A stretch of 64,000 bases of DNA, from assembly GCA_947447895.1 (NCBI GenBank), contig CANFLM010000002.1, positions 21,961-85,960 on the forward strand. The letters are read 5' to 3'. The position numbers and the translations under genes are program-made. Of the stretch, positions 43,819-53,657 are shown in pieces. The stretch's first letter is position 1; every line of letters begins with the position of its first letter. This stretch comes from Hyphomicrobiales bacterium. GTDB lineage: Bacteria > Pseudomonadota > Alphaproteobacteria > Rhizobiales > Beijerinckiaceae. Below the pieces are notes generated by a model. The model saw only the letters and a program-made list of their open reading frames with translations, searched no databases and had not been told where the DNA came from.

Positions 43819-46338
43819 GTGGCTCATCATTTTTTCATGGCGGACAAGACGGGTGAGGGTCACATCGGCATGGGTTTCCACCCCGTGATCGGCCGTCTGA
43901 AAGCGGCGCTGCTGGTGGCCTGCATCCTGTTCGGCCTTCCGGCTCTCGCAATTGCCCAGTCGGGCTCCGGCAGTGAAGGCGGGACCGGCATCAATATCGC
44001 CTCGGTCAAAGCCCAGGTCGAAGGGCTGAAACTGGAGCTGAACCAGATCGAGGCGGGCCTGGAACGGCGGTCTTTGTCCACCGAAGTCCTGACTGTACAA
44101 CGCCAGCGGCTGGATGACATCGGGATTCAATTGCGCAAATTCGGCGACGAACTGAATCCGCGCGCAGAATCCTTGCGCTCCCGCATCAAGGAGTTGGGAC
44201 CGGAGCCCGACAGCAAATCACCGCCCGAAAGTCCCGAAATCGCCAAGGACCGTGCTGATCGCGATCGCGCCCTGAAGGAAGTGGACGAACTGATCAAGAT
44301 CACCCGCTCGGCCGCCTTGCAGGCCAGTCAGCTGGTCGATCTGGTGGTCGAGAAACGCCGCGATGCCTTTCAGGCCCATTTGTTCGAGCGTACGTCGAGC
44401 CTGCTGGCGCCGGGCCTGTGGGTCGATGTCGTCTTGGGTCTTCCCAAAGACATGTCGGCTTTCGTTATCCTCTCCACCAATACGCTTGGCCGGATCATTG
44501 ATGCCCGCGGATTGCTCGGACTGGGTCTTTTGATGGCGGGCCTTGCCACGCTGCTTGCCATCATGTGGCTGACTTTGGACGTGACCCACAAGATTGCCGC
44601 CGCCCGTTTTCCCGATGCCAATCCCTCGCCATTCCGCAAGTCGTTGCGTGCGGTCTTCTATGCGCTGATGGGCTTTGCCCTGCCGACGCTGGCGGGCTTT
44701 GTCATGCTGGAAACCTTTACCAGTCTTGGCATGGTGCCGCCGCGTCTTGAAACCATTCTGTTGCCATTCGTCCGTGGTTTGGCCTTTATCGGTTTTGCGC
44801 GTGGACTGGTGGCGGGTTTGACGGCGGTCAAGCACCCTGTCTGGTCCTTGCTGAATCTATCCCCACAACTGGTGAGGGATGTGCGGACGCTGGTGCTGGT
44901 GACGATGAGCCTGCTGGTTGCCGGACAGGTGGTGGAGGCGGTGATCCAGACCATTGCCGCCGGTCTGCCGCTGACGGTGGCGACACGTGGCAGCTTTGCC
45001 GTGCTGGTGGCTATCGTCATGATGCGCGGATTGAAGAATCTGGCGGCTGGCCATGTTGCGGTCGAGGAGGATTGGTACAACCGGGCCTTTATCTCGTCCA
45101 CATCGCTCGCCGTGATCCGTCTGGTGGTCTGGCTCAGCCTGGTCGTATCGGTTGTGGCTGCGTTTTTCGGTTATGTCGCCTTGTCTGCCTTTGTTGTCGA
45201 ACAACTGGTCCGCTCGCTGGAAGTTCTGGTGCTGTATATTCTGGCAAGCCGGCTGGTGGAGGAAGGCATTGCTGCCCTGCTGCTGCCGGGTTCGCGCACG
45301 CTGGTCTGGATGGAAACAACGGTGGGCCTGCCGCAACGCTCGTTGAACCAGTTGGGCGTTCTGGCCTCGGGCCTGCTGCAATTGCTGATCCTCGGCATGG
45401 CCTTGATGATCGTGCTGGTGCCATGGGGCATCCAGTCGGCGGATGTGTGGTCGTCCCTGCGCGCGGTGCTGTTCGGGCTGACGATCGGCGATGTCACCTT
45501 GTCGATTGCGACCGTGGTGGTGGCATTGACTTCGTTCGTGCTGGCGATTGTGATGACACGTGCCGTCCAGCGCTGGATGAAACAGCGCTATCTGCCGCAA
45601 ACACAGCTTGATTCAGGCATCAAGAATTCGCTGACAACCGGTATCGGCTATATCGGTTTTCTCGGTGCGGCGGCTTTGTCGCTGTCCAGTCTGGGCTTGA
45701 GCCTCGACCGTCTGGCGATTGTGGCGGGTGCCCTGTCGGTCGGTATCGGTTTCGGTTTGCAATCCATCGTCAACAACTTCGTGTCCGGTCTGATCCTGCT
45801 CTGGGAGCGGTCCGTTCGTGTCGGCGATCTGGTGATTGTCGGCGACGAGCAGGGCCATGTCCGCCGCATCAATATCCGCGCCACGGAGATCGAGACCTTC
45901 GACCGTTCGACGGTCATCGTGCCCAATTCCAATCTGGTGTCCGGCGTGGTGAAAAACCGCGTCCATAGCGGCCGCATGGGGCGTGTGCTGATCGCTTTGC
46001 CGATGCCGCGCGATCTTGATATTGATGCGTTCAGAAGCCTGTTGTTCGAATTGACCAGCAAGCATAACGATGTTCTGCCCGATCCCAAACCTGCGGTCTT
46101 GCTGAAGCTCATCACCGAAACCACGTTGAATTTCGAACTGGTGGCTTTTGTTGCCGAAGTCGATACAGTGCCGCGGGTGTCGAGTGAATTATCGATCAGC
46201 ATTTGGCGCGAGGTCCGGGCTTTGGGTATGTTGCCGACCGGCAAGACCGTTCTCACCATCGAATCACCGGTCTCGGTGGCCCAGGCGGTCATGTCGTCGC
46301 TTGATCCGGTTTCCTCTCCATCCGACAAAAAGGCCTGA
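43819..46338 (+). CDS. Large MscS-family mechanosensitive channel with DUF3772-like periplasmic domain
   Basis: An 839-residue channel of the extended MscS/MscK type, opening on membrane tension to release solutes. A signal peptide (LPALAIA-Q) precedes a periplasmic coiled coil (about 50-190). About ten membrane helices follow. The MscS pore and beta domain contain GIGFGLQSIVNNFVSGLILL, GDLVIVGDEQGHVRRINIRA and VPNSNLVSGVVKN. GTG 43819 has GGAGGG five bases upstream; ATG 43837 or 43870 would also leave the signal peptide. The CAP-domain gene starts two bases after its stop. Confidence 0.92.
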   Translation: MAHHFFMADKTGEGHIGMGFHPVIGRLKAALLVACILFGLPALAIAQSGSGSEGGTGINIASVKAQVEGLKLELNQIEAGLERRSLSTEVLTVQRQRLDDIGIQLRKFGDELNPRAESLRSRIKELGPEPDSKSPPESPEIAKDRADRDRALKEVDELIKITRSAALQASQLVDLVVEKRRDAFQAHLFERTSSLLAPGLWVDVVLGLPKDMSAFVILSTNTLGRIIDARGLLGLGLLMAGLATLLAIMWLTLDVTHKIAAARFPDANPSPFRKSLRAVFYALMGFALPTLAGFVMLETFTSLGMVPPRLETILLPFVRGLAFIGFARGLVAGLTAVKHPVWSLLNLSPQLVRDVRTLVLVTMSLLVAGQVVEAVIQTIAAGLPLTVATRGSFAVLVAIVMMRGLKNLAAGHVAVEEDWYNRAFISSTSLAVIRLVVWLSLVVSVVAAFFGYVALSAFVVEQLVRSLEVLVLYILASRLVEEGIAALLLPGSRTLVWMETTVGLPQRSLNQLGVLASGLLQLLILGMALMIVLVPWGIQSADVWSSLRAVLFGLTIGDVTLSIATVVVALTSFVLAIVMTRAVQRWMKQRYLPQTQLDSGIKNSLTTGIGYIGFLGAAALSLSSLGLSLDRLAIVAGALSVGIGFGLQSIVNNFVSGLILLWERSVRVGDLVIVGDEQGHVRRINIRATEIETFDRSTVIVPNSNLVSGVVKNRVHSGRMGRVLIALPMPRDLDIDAFRSLLFELTSKHNDVLPDPKPAVLLKLITETTLNFELVAFVAEVDTVPRVSSELSISIWREVRALGMLPTGKTVLTIESPVSVAQAVMSSLDPVSSPSDKKA

Positions 46339-46340
46339 AT

Positions 46341-46844
46341 GTGTCCCGTTTTTCTCCCGTGCGTGGTGTTGGTTTGACTTTATGTGCCCTGTTGGCTGGT
46401 CTGCTGCTGTCCTCCTGTTCGACACCGCCTGCTGACCGCCCGATCGATTCGATGTATGTGCGGCTCGAACAGAGCGGGGCAAGCCTTGATCCGCTGTCAG
46501 CCTTGGGGCTCATCAATGCCTATCGCGGCAAAAAGGGCCTGCCGCCCTTGCAGCTCGATCCCGAGTTGATGAAGGCGGCTGAAGGTTCGGCCGGCAAAGC
46601 TGCGGCGGAAGATCGCTCGACCTTCGGGGAAATGCCGCAACTGCCTGCCTCTGGCGGGCGTTCGGCCCATATCAAACTGTCGGCCGGCTATCTGACGCTG
46701 GCCGAGGCCTTTTCGGGTTGGCGCGATGTGCCATTGTATGATCGCGCGATGCTGTCGCCACAGGCCCGCTTTTTGGGGATTGCGGCGATCCGGGCTCCCA
46801 ATGCCAAATATCGGGTCTATTGGGCCTTGGCGACCGACGGCTGA
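46341..46844 (+). CDS. CAP/SCP-domain lipoprotein
   Basis: A 167-residue probable lipoprotein (lipobox LLSSC at about residue 26) with a CAP/SCP-like domain (about 50-165). ALGLINAYRGKKGLPPLQLD starts the fold, and AEAFSGWRDVPLYDRAMLSP with FLGIAA and YRVYWALATDG end it. Function of bacterial CAP proteins is mostly unknown; the usual histidine pair is only partly kept. The GTG start two bases after the MscS stop suggests coupled translation. Confidence 0.82.
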   Translation: MSRFSPVRGVGLTLCALLAGLLLSSCSTPPADRPIDSMYVRLEQSGASLDPLSALGLINAYRGKKGLPPLQLDPELMKAAEGSAGKAAAEDRSTFGEMPQLPASGGRSAHIKLSAGYLTLAEAFSGWRDVPLYDRAMLSPQARFLGIAAIRAPNAKYRVYWALATDG

Positions 46845-46893
46845 AGATGGAATGCCAGGCCATGATGGTCTAGTTCGACAGCAGGTGTAGCCG

Positions 46894-48651
46894 ATGATGA
46901 TGATAAGACTTTATGGCCGCGTTCTGTCCATGCTGGGTTCGGAACGCAGGCTGGCCGTGATGCTGGCTCTGGCCAATATTGTGGTGGCGCTGTCCCAATT
47001 TGCTGAACCGGTTCTGTTCGGACGCATGGTCGATGTCCTGACCAAAGCGACACCCTCTGCCGCCGCCGAGACACCGATCGGGATCGAACCTGCCATGGGT
47101 TTGTGGATTGTCGCAGCCTTGCTGTCGATTGCCGGAGGTGTGCTGATTTCCCTCAATGCCGACCGACTGTCGCATCGTCGGCGTTTGGCTGTGATGGCCC
47201 AATATTTCGAGCATGTGCTGGCATTGCCGCTGTCCTTTCACAATGCGACCCATTCAGGCCGGATTTTGAAGGTCAAGTTCGAGGGTGCCAATGGCATGGC
47301 CTGGATCTGGCTGTCGTTTTTCCGCGACCATTTTTCCGCGATGGTGCTGTTGCTTGTCCTGCTGCCGTTGTCTCTGGTGCTCAACTTCTATCTGGGATTG
47401 ATCCTGCTGGGTCTGTTGGTCGTGTTCAGCCTGTTGACCGGTTATGTGATGAACAAGACCCAGGTGCTGCAGGCGGCCGTTGAATCCCATCATTCCTCGC
47501 TGGCCGAACAGGCGTCCGATGCGCTGGGGAATATTCCGGTTGTCCAGAGTTTCACGCGGATCGAATGGGAAGCCGCAGCATTGCGCAGGACTATTCGCGA
47601 TCTGTTGTCGGCACAGGTGCCGGTGTTGTCATGGTGGGCAATGGCTTCCATCATCACCCGCGCATCGGCCAGCCTGTCAATGCTGCTGATTTTTGTGACA
47701 GGCGCACGGCTTCACCAGCAGGGGTTGGCCAGTGTCGGCGAGGTTGTCGGCTTTATGAGCCTGTCGGGCCTGCTGGTCATGCGGATGGAACAGTTGGTGT
47801 CATTTATCAACAATCTGTTTTTGCAGGTGCCCAAGCTCGTCGAATTTTTCGAAGTGCTCGATACGCAACCCATGGTCGCCAACCATCCCGACGCCGTCGA
47901 TCCGGGCCGGCTGAAGGGTGAGGTCGTGTTCGAACATGTCAGCTATTCCTTCACAGGGCGCGAACTTGCCGTCCATGATCTGTCTTTGCATGTGAAAGCC
48001 GGACAGCGGATTGCATTGGTGGGCGAGACGGGATCGGGCAAATCCACCACTCTGGCCTTGCTTTACCGGGCTTTCGATCCGCAACAGGGCCGCATCCTGA
48101 TCGACGGCGTGGATGTCCGGTCCATGACGCTGGAGGGCTTGCGCCGCAATGTCGGTGTGGTGTTTCAGGAGCCGATGCTGTTTGCCCGCTCCATCCGCGA
48201 CAATGTGCTGATCGGTTCGCCCGATGCGACAGAGGATGCGGTCTGGCAGGCCTTGTCGCGGGCGCAAGCCGAAGATTTTGTGACCCGCTCCCCCCAAGGG
48301 TTGGAAACGATTGTCGGCGAGCGTGGCCGTTCGTTGTCGGGTGGTGAACGCCAGCGCATCGCCATTGCGCGTGCTTTGCTGAAAAACCCGCCTTTGCTGA
48401 TTCTGGACGAAGCGACCGCCGCGCTTGATGCAGGCACCGAAGCTCGGTTGCAAGTGGCTCTGGAAGAAGTCATGGCGGGCCGCACCACCTTCATCATTGC
48501 CCATCGTCTGGCCACCGTGCGTCAGGCCGATCTGATCGTGGTGCTGGACCGGGGCCGGATTGTCGAAACAGGGAATTATGAGACACTGATCGCCCAAAAG
48601 GGCCGCTTTGCCGCTTTGGCGCAGGCACAGTTCATGACCGCAGCCTCCTGA
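46894..48651 (+). CDS. NdvA/ChvA-like ABC exporter (fused permease-ATPase)
   Basis: A 585-residue half-transporter that dimerises. The membrane domain resembles the cyclic beta-1,2-glucan exporter NdvA/ChvA (FAEPVLFGRMVDVL, ADRLSHRRRLAVM, PVLSWWAMAS). The ATPase has Walker A GETGSGKST, signature LSGGERQR, Walker B LLILDEATAALD and AHRLATV. In rhizobia NdvA exports glucans made by NdvB to the periplasm; no ndvB is in this window, so the cargo is inferred. Three consecutive ATG codons make the exact start ambiguous. It converges on corC. Confidence 0.88.
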   Translation: MMMIRLYGRVLSMLGSERRLAVMLALANIVVALSQFAEPVLFGRMVDVLTKATPSAAAETPIGIEPAMGLWIVAALLSIAGGVLISLNADRLSHRRRLAVMAQYFEHVLALPLSFHNATHSGRILKVKFEGANGMAWIWLSFFRDHFSAMVLLLVLLPLSLVLNFYLGLILLGLLVVFSLLTGYVMNKTQVLQAAVESHHSSLAEQASDALGNIPVVQSFTRIEWEAAALRRTIRDLLSAQVPVLSWWAMASIITRASASLSMLLIFVTGARLHQQGLASVGEVVGFMSLSGLLVMRMEQLVSFINNLFLQVPKLVEFFEVLDTQPMVANHPDAVDPGRLKGEVVFEHVSYSFTGRELAVHDLSLHVKAGQRIALVGETGSGKSTTLALLYRAFDPQQGRILIDGVDVRSMTLEGLRRNVGVVFQEPMLFARSIRDNVLIGSPDATEDAVWQALSRAQAEDFVTRSPQGLETIVGERGRSLSGGERQRIAIARALLKNPPLLILDEATAALDAGTEARLQVALEEVMAGRTTFIIAHRLATVRQADLIVVLDRGRIVETGNYETLIAQKGRFAALAQAQFMTAAS

Positions 48652-48656
48652 CGCGA

Positions 48657-49955
48657 TCAGCTTGGTTTGCGGCGCGACCCAACGGGCGTAATCCGCAACT
48701 GGATGATGCGGTTGCGTGACTTGCGTTTGACCTCGAAGCGGTGACCGTGAAAGGTGAACACCTGACCGGCATCGGGAATGGTCTGGGCCTCGTGGATCAC
48801 CAGACCGGCTATGGTTGTGGCTTCCTCGTCCGGCAGGTTCCAGTCCATCGCGCGGTTGAGGTCGCGGATCGGTACCGAGCCATCGACGAAGACCGAACCA
48901 TCGGGTTTGGGCCGGACACCATGCATGGCCAGATCGTGCTCGTCCTTGATGTCGCCGACAATTTCTTCGAGAATATCTTCCAGTGTCACCAGTCCCATCA
49001 CTTCGCCATATTCATCGACCACCAGAGCGAAATGGGTCTTGCGGGACAAAAAGGCTTTGAGCTGGTCGGTCAGCGAGGTCGTGACAGGGATAAACCACGG
49101 ATCGAGCGCGATCGTGTCCAGATTGATTTTATCGGCATTGCCATCGGCGGCGTCCAGAGCGCGCAGCAAATCCTTGGCATGGAGCACGCCCACGATATTG
49201 TCCGGCTCGCCCGACCACAGCGGCATGCGGGTATAGGGGGAGGCCAGCACTTCGCGCACCACGTCATGGATCGGCAGGCTTGAGGATATGGTCCGCATTT
49301 TGGTGCGGTGGACCATGACGTCGGAGACTTCCAGTTCGCCCAGATCAATCAATCCGCCCAGCATATTGCGGGCATCGCGCGCCACCCCGCCTTCGTGATG
49401 CAGAAGATCCACCGCGCCGCGTAATTCGTCATTGGCTGACAGGACAGGCTGGTTCTCGCCGATGCGGATGCCGAACAGCCGCAGGATCAGCCGCACCAGT
49501 GCCTCGATGGACATGGTCAGGGGGCCGAACAGGGCAACCGCGATCGCAACAGGACGGGCCAGCAGCAGGGCCGATCGGTCTGGCGAATTGATGGCCAGTG
49601 TTTTGGGCAGCACTTCGGCAAACACGATCACCAGAATCGACATGGCAATGGTGGAATAGATCACACCTTCACCGCCGAACAATTCCAGCAGAATACTGGT
49701 CGCAAAGGCCGACACACCGATATTGACGACCTGATTGCCGATCAGCATCGCCCCGATCAGCCTTTCGCGGGCCATCAGCAATTTATTGACGATGGCGGCG
49801 CGGCGGCTGCCTGATTTTTCGAGCGTATGCATCCGCGCCCGCGAGGCGGCGGTGAGTGCTGTTTCTGCAGCCGAGAAAAACGCGGATAATCCCAGGCAGA
49901 ACAAGACGATTGCGAGAGCAATCCACGGATTGGCCTCGATTTGGAAATGTTCCAT
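48657..49955 (-). CDS. CNNM/CorC (HlyC/CorC) family protein
   Basis: A 432-residue membrane protein. The N-terminal CNNM domain has about four helices (to about 200) with SAFFSAAETALTAASRARM. A CBS pair follows (VHRTKMRTISSSLPIHD, RMPLWSGEPDNIVGVLHAKD and VVDEYGEVMGLVTLEDILEE). A CorC_HlyC C-terminal domain (about 345-425) completes it. Family members are implicated in Mg/Co efflux. It begins three bases after the aroKB stop. Confidence 0.93.
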   Translation of the reverse strand: MEHFQIEANPWIALAIVLFCLGLSAFFSAAETALTAASRARMHTLEKSGSRRAAIVNKLLMARERLIGAMLIGNQVVNIGVSAFATSILLELFGGEGVIYSTIAMSILVIVFAEVLPKTLAINSPDRSALLLARPVAIAVALFGPLTMSIEALVRLILRLFGIRIGENQPVLSANDELRGAVDLLHHEGGVARDARNMLGGLIDLGELEVSDVMVHRTKMRTISSSLPIHDVVREVLASPYTRMPLWSGEPDNIVGVLHAKDLLRALDAADGNADKINLDTIALDPWFIPVTTSLTDQLKAFLSRKTHFALVVDEYGEVMGLVTLEDILEEIVGDIKDEHDLAMHGVRPKPDGSVFVDGSVPIRDLNRAMDWNLPDEEATTIAGLVIHEAQTIPDAGQVFTFHGHRFEVKRKSRNRIIQLRITPVGSRRKPS

Positions 49956-49958
49956 GGT

Positions 49959-51689
49959 TTATGCCGTCCTTGTCAGTGCACCTTCAAGATAGTGACGCAC
50001 ATCCCCAGCTTCAACGCCCCGTGCAATAAAGCTCTCGCCGATGCCGCGCGCCAGAATGAAGGTCAACTGGCCCCGTTTGACCTTTTTGTCCTGCGCCATG
50101 GCATCAAGGATCTGGTCGGCCGTGCCGGTAAATCCGGGAATATGGGCGATCTCGGTGGGCAGGCCGACCGTGCGCAAATGGCCTTCGACGCGGCTGGCAT
50201 CCTGTCCGGAACAATGCCCCAACTGCACCGAAAAGCGAAAAGCGGCGACCAGTCCGATGGCGACAGCCTCGCCATGCACCAGGCGCGTGCCGTCATAGCC
50301 GACCAGCCGTTCGAAGGCATGGGCGAAAGTATGGCCCAGATTGAGCAAAGCGCGGTCGCCTTCCTCGCGTTCGTCACGGGCGACCACGGCCGCCTTGGCG
50401 CGGCAGGCAGTCTCGATGGCGGCAATGCGGGTCGGGCCACCGGCAAACAGATCGCGCCAGTCGGCCTCGAGCGAGGTGAAAAAGGCCGCATCGTCGATCA
50501 GGCCATATTTGATGACCTCGGCATAGCCGGCACGGAATTCGCGCTCCGACAGCGTATTGAGCGCGCCGGAATCGGCCAGTACCAGACGGGGCTGGTAGAA
50601 GGCGCCGATCAGATTTTTTCCATATCTGGAATTGATGCCGGTTTTGCCGCCGACCGAGGAATCGACCTGCGCCAGCAGGCTGGTCGGTATTTGCACAAAT
50701 TGAACACCGCGCCGCACCGAGGCGGCTGCAAAGCCCGCCAGATCGCCGATCACTCCGCCGCCCAGGGCAATCACGCAATCGCCGCGTTCGATTTTCGCGG
50801 CAATGACGGCATCGCAGACCTGCTCGAACATTGCATAGCTTTTCGAACTCTCCCCCGCTGGCACGATGATATGGTCATGGCGCAGTCCGGCCTGTTCGAG
50901 GCTGGCTTGTAACGGGGCCAGATAGAGCGGTGCGACATTGTCGTCGGTGACAATGCAACAGGCCGCGTTGGGTAAAATCTCGTGGATGCGCTGTCCTGCC
51001 GTTTCGATCAGGCCGGGTCCAATCAGGATCGGATAGGAGCGGTCTTCCAGTCCAACCTTGACGGTGGCGATAGGCGCGGCGGCTTGCGCCGTCGTTTGGG
51101 AAGGCAGACCCTGCATATGCTGGTCGAGTGTTTCGAGCAATTCGTCGACGATCACGTCATGCGGGACATCGCGGGATTGCACTGTGATGGTGGCGGTGGC
51201 GTAATTGGGGGCGCGGTCGTCGAGCAGACGTTTGAGTGTCGCTTCCGGATCGTCGGTATGCAGCATCGGGCGGTTGGAGCGCTTGCGCACCCGTCTTAAC
51301 AAAATATCGGTATCGGCTTTAAGCCAGACCGATACCGCATTGGCGGCGACGCGCTCGCGGGTCTCTGCGGACTGGAAGGCACCTCCACCGGTGGCGATCA
51401 CGGTTTGACCGTCGCCGAGAAGGCGGGCGATCACCCGCCGCTCGCCCTTGCGGAATTCTTCCTCGCCATGCTGGGCGAAAATTTCAGGAATCGACATGCC
51501 TGCGGCGGATTCAATGGCATGGTCGGCATCGGCAAAGGGGAGGCTCAGCCGCTGGGCCAGTCTGCGTCCGATCGAGCTTTTGCCGGCACCCATCATGCCG
51601 ACCAGAACGATGGAGCGTCCACCCAATGCCGCTTTGACCTGTGCGACCCTGTCCACGGTACCGTGCCTGTCTCCCAATAGCTTGTTCAC
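49959..51689 (-). CDS. aroKB: Fused shikimate kinase/3-dehydroquinate synthase
   Basis: A 576-residue single reading frame joining two steps of the shikimate pathway. The N-terminal kinase (about 25-195) has P-loop GMMGAGKSSIGRR, FADADHAIE, ATGGGAF and the lid RPML. A linker rich in Gln/Ala/Thr (about 195-207) leads to the AroB domain with GGGVIGDLAGFAAA, DSSVGGKTGIN and zinc ligands in NLGHTFAHAFE and LVHGEAVAIG. In most bacteria these are separate adjacent genes. The start is uncertain: GTG 51689 was chosen; ATG 51749 adds 20 residues and a downstream GTG near 51653 is possible. Confidence 0.93.
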   Translation of the reverse strand: MNKLLGDRHGTVDRVAQVKAALGGRSIVLVGMMGAGKSSIGRRLAQRLSLPFADADHAIESAAGMSIPEIFAQHGEEEFRKGERRVIARLLGDGQTVIATGGGAFQSAETRERVAANAVSVWLKADTDILLRRVRKRSNRPMLHTDDPEATLKRLLDDRAPNYATATITVQSRDVPHDVIVDELLETLDQHMQGLPSQTTAQAAAPIATVKVGLEDRSYPILIGPGLIETAGQRIHEILPNAACCIVTDDNVAPLYLAPLQASLEQAGLRHDHIIVPAGESSKSYAMFEQVCDAVIAAKIERGDCVIALGGGVIGDLAGFAAASVRRGVQFVQIPTSLLAQVDSSVGGKTGINSRYGKNLIGAFYQPRLVLADSGALNTLSEREFRAGYAEVIKYGLIDDAAFFTSLEADWRDLFAGGPTRIAAIETACRAKAAVVARDEREEGDRALLNLGHTFAHAFERLVGYDGTRLVHGEAVAIGLVAAFRFSVQLGHCSGQDASRVEGHLRTVGLPTEIAHIPGFTGTADQILDAMAQDKKVKRGQLTFILARGIGESFIARGVEAGDVRHYLEGALTRTA

Positions 51690-51824
51690 ACCCGTTATCC
51701 GACTATATAATGGAGGCGTCGCGCCCCTCTCTCCCGATCTCTTTAGCATAGTCTGTCGAGAAAGTTCACCCGCTCAAACACCGGCAGTGCAGACTATGGT
51801 TATCAACCGCAGGAGGGGTGTTTC

Positions 51825-52775
51825 GTGACCAATCAGGATCTGATCCGCCGCTTTCTCGAGATGCTGGCTTCCGAGCGCGGGGCCAGTGCCAATACGCTGT
51901 CGGCCTATCGCGCCGATCTGGAAGATGCCGGTGCCGTTCTGGCCAAAGCCGGCGCCGATCTCGTCTCGGCTGATACCGAGGCGTTACGGGAATTTTTGGA
52001 AACCTTGCAGAAAAGACAGGTTTCTGCGGCAACAACAGCCAGAAAAACCTCGGCTTTACGGCAATTCTATCGATTTCTATATGGCGAGGGCTTGCGGGCT
52101 GATGATCCGGCAGGTCGTCTCAAAAGTCCGCGGCAAGGCCGACCTCTGCCCAAGGTGTTGAGCGTCGATGACGTCTCGCGCCTGCTCGACCAGGCCAGCC
52201 GGGATGCCGCTATCGATGGGGCCGAGGCTTCTTTGCCTTCTCGGCGGCGGGCAGCGCGGATGCTGGCGTTGCTGGAACTGATCTATGCCACCGGTCTGCG
52301 TGTGTCGGAATTGATCGCATTGCCCGATTCGTTGTGGCGGGTGCGCGAGCGGTTGATCGTGGTGAAGGGCAAAGGCGGCAAAGAGCGTCTGGTGCCGCTG
52401 ACCGAGAAGGCGATGGCGGCTTTGAAGGCCTGGCGGTTGTTGCGTGACCAGCGGCCCGATGGCACGGTGGTTGCGGCCAGCGGGCCATGGCTGTTTCCGT
52501 CCGATTCCGAGAGCGGACACGTGACACGGCAGGCTTTTGCCCGCGATCTCAAGGAATTGTCCGAACGCAGCGGTCTGTCGCCGCAAGCGGTGTCCCCGCA
52601 TGTGCTGCGCCATGCCTTTGCCTCGCATCTGCTGCAAAACGGGGCCGACTTGCGGATCGTCCAGCAATTATTGGGTCATGCCGATATCGCCACGACCCAG
52701 ATCTACACCCATGTGCTGGATGAACGGCTGAAAAGCATGGTTCGGGATCTGCATCCTTTGGGGGACGAGGATTAG
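51825..52775 (+). CDS. xerD: Site-specific tyrosine recombinase XerD
   Basis: A 316-residue recombinase that, with XerC, resolves chromosome dimers at dif. The SAM-like N domain (RRFLEMLASERGASANTLSAY) is followed by the catalytic domain with ATGLRVSEL (Arg), KGKGGKERLVPL (Lys), HVLRHAFASHLL (His/Arg), LGHADIATTQ (His) and the nucleophile Tyr in IYTHV. GTG 51825 has AGGAGGGG upstream. It is divergent from aroKB and convergent with gloB, a position typical of alphaproteobacterial xerD. No dif site was recognised here. Confidence 0.94.
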   Translation: MTNQDLIRRFLEMLASERGASANTLSAYRADLEDAGAVLAKAGADLVSADTEALREFLETLQKRQVSAATTARKTSALRQFYRFLYGEGLRADDPAGRLKSPRQGRPLPKVLSVDDVSRLLDQASRDAAIDGAEASLPSRRRAARMLALLELIYATGLRVSELIALPDSLWRVRERLIVVKGKGGKERLVPLTEKAMAALKAWRLLRDQRPDGTVVAASGPWLFPSDSESGHVTRQAFARDLKELSERSGLSPQAVSPHVLRHAFASHLLQNGADLRIVQQLLGHADIATTQIYTHVLDERLKSMVRDLHPLGDED

Positions 52776-52778
52776 CCC

Positions 52779-53558
52779 TCAGCCCTTGTTTTTCATCTCG
52801 CGCAATTTGGCAAAAACCGCGACTGCAGGCTGGCCTTCCATGCCGATGGTTTTGGCAATGTCGGGCTGGTCGGCCCGCAAAAACGGATTGGTGTCGCATT
52901 CGCGCCCAATGGTCGACGGCAGGGTGAATTGTCCCTGTGCGCGCAGGGTCTCGACGTCATGCATGCGGGCCACCAGAGCCTTGTTGGCGGGGTCGACCTT
53001 CAGGGCGAAGCGGCCATTCGACAGGGTATATTCATGCCCGCAATAGAGCGCGGTTGCGGCCGGCAGGCGCGCGAGCTTTTGCAAGGAGGCATACATCTGT
53101 TCGGGTGAACCCTCGAACAGGCGGCCACAGCCGAGCGAGAACAGCGTATCACCGGCAAACAGCACCTGCTGTTCGGGCAGGTGATAGGCAATATGGCCGA
53201 CCGTGTGGCCGGGCGTCTCGAAGACCCCGAATGTCAGCGTGCCGACGGTGAACGTGTCGCCTTCCTTGACGGCCAGATCGATATGGGGAATGCGGTGGGC
53301 ATCGGCACCGGCTGCCACAATGCGCGCGCCGAAAGAGTGGCGGAGCGCTTCGAGGGCGGCAATATGGTCATCATGATGGTGGGTGACCAGAATATCGGTC
53401 AGCCGCCAGCCTGTCTCGGCAAGTGCGTGCCGGATCGGCTGTTCGTCGCCCGCATCGATGCTGGCTGTGGCTCCGGTTGCGGGATCATGGACCAAGACGC
53501 CGAAATTATCGGAACCCATCAAAAATTGTCGAATTTCCAAATTCTTTCCCGAGTTCAT
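52779..53558 (-). CDS. gloB: Hydroxyacylglutathione hydrolase (glyoxalase II)
   Basis: A 259-residue metallo-beta-lactamase-fold thioesterase that releases D-lactate from S-lactoylglutathione. The metal motif is THHHDDH, then GHTVGHIAY, GDTLFSLGCGRLFEG and YCGHEYTLSN. The GloB C-terminal domain (about 170-259) is present. ATG 53558 is preceded by AGGAG. It is divergent from the SAM-methyltransferase gene, a conserved pairing in related genomes. Confidence 0.95.
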   Translation of the reverse strand: MNSGKNLEIRQFLMGSDNFGVLVHDPATGATASIDAGDEQPIRHALAETGWRLTDILVTHHHDDHIAALEALRHSFGARIVAAGADAHRIPHIDLAVKEGDTFTVGTLTFGVFETPGHTVGHIAYHLPEQQVLFAGDTLFSLGCGRLFEGSPEQMYASLQKLARLPAATALYCGHEYTLSNGRFALKVDPANKALVARMHDVETLRAQGQFTLPSTIGRECDTNPFLRADQPDIAKTIGMEGQPAVAVFAKLREMKNKG

Positions 53559-53657
53559 TCCAGACTCCTGCCCGCACTTTGATTTATACTGATTTTCTGT
53601 TTGTCTCACAGTCTGTCCGAAATCGCCAAGCATCTTTCATGAAATGAGTCTGTTGCC

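Noticed and set aside
51690..51824. Possible dif site or attachment site near xerD
   Set aside because: No 28-base dif-like palindrome was visible; xerD is a housekeeping gene in its usual place and no integrase-linked cargo is present.
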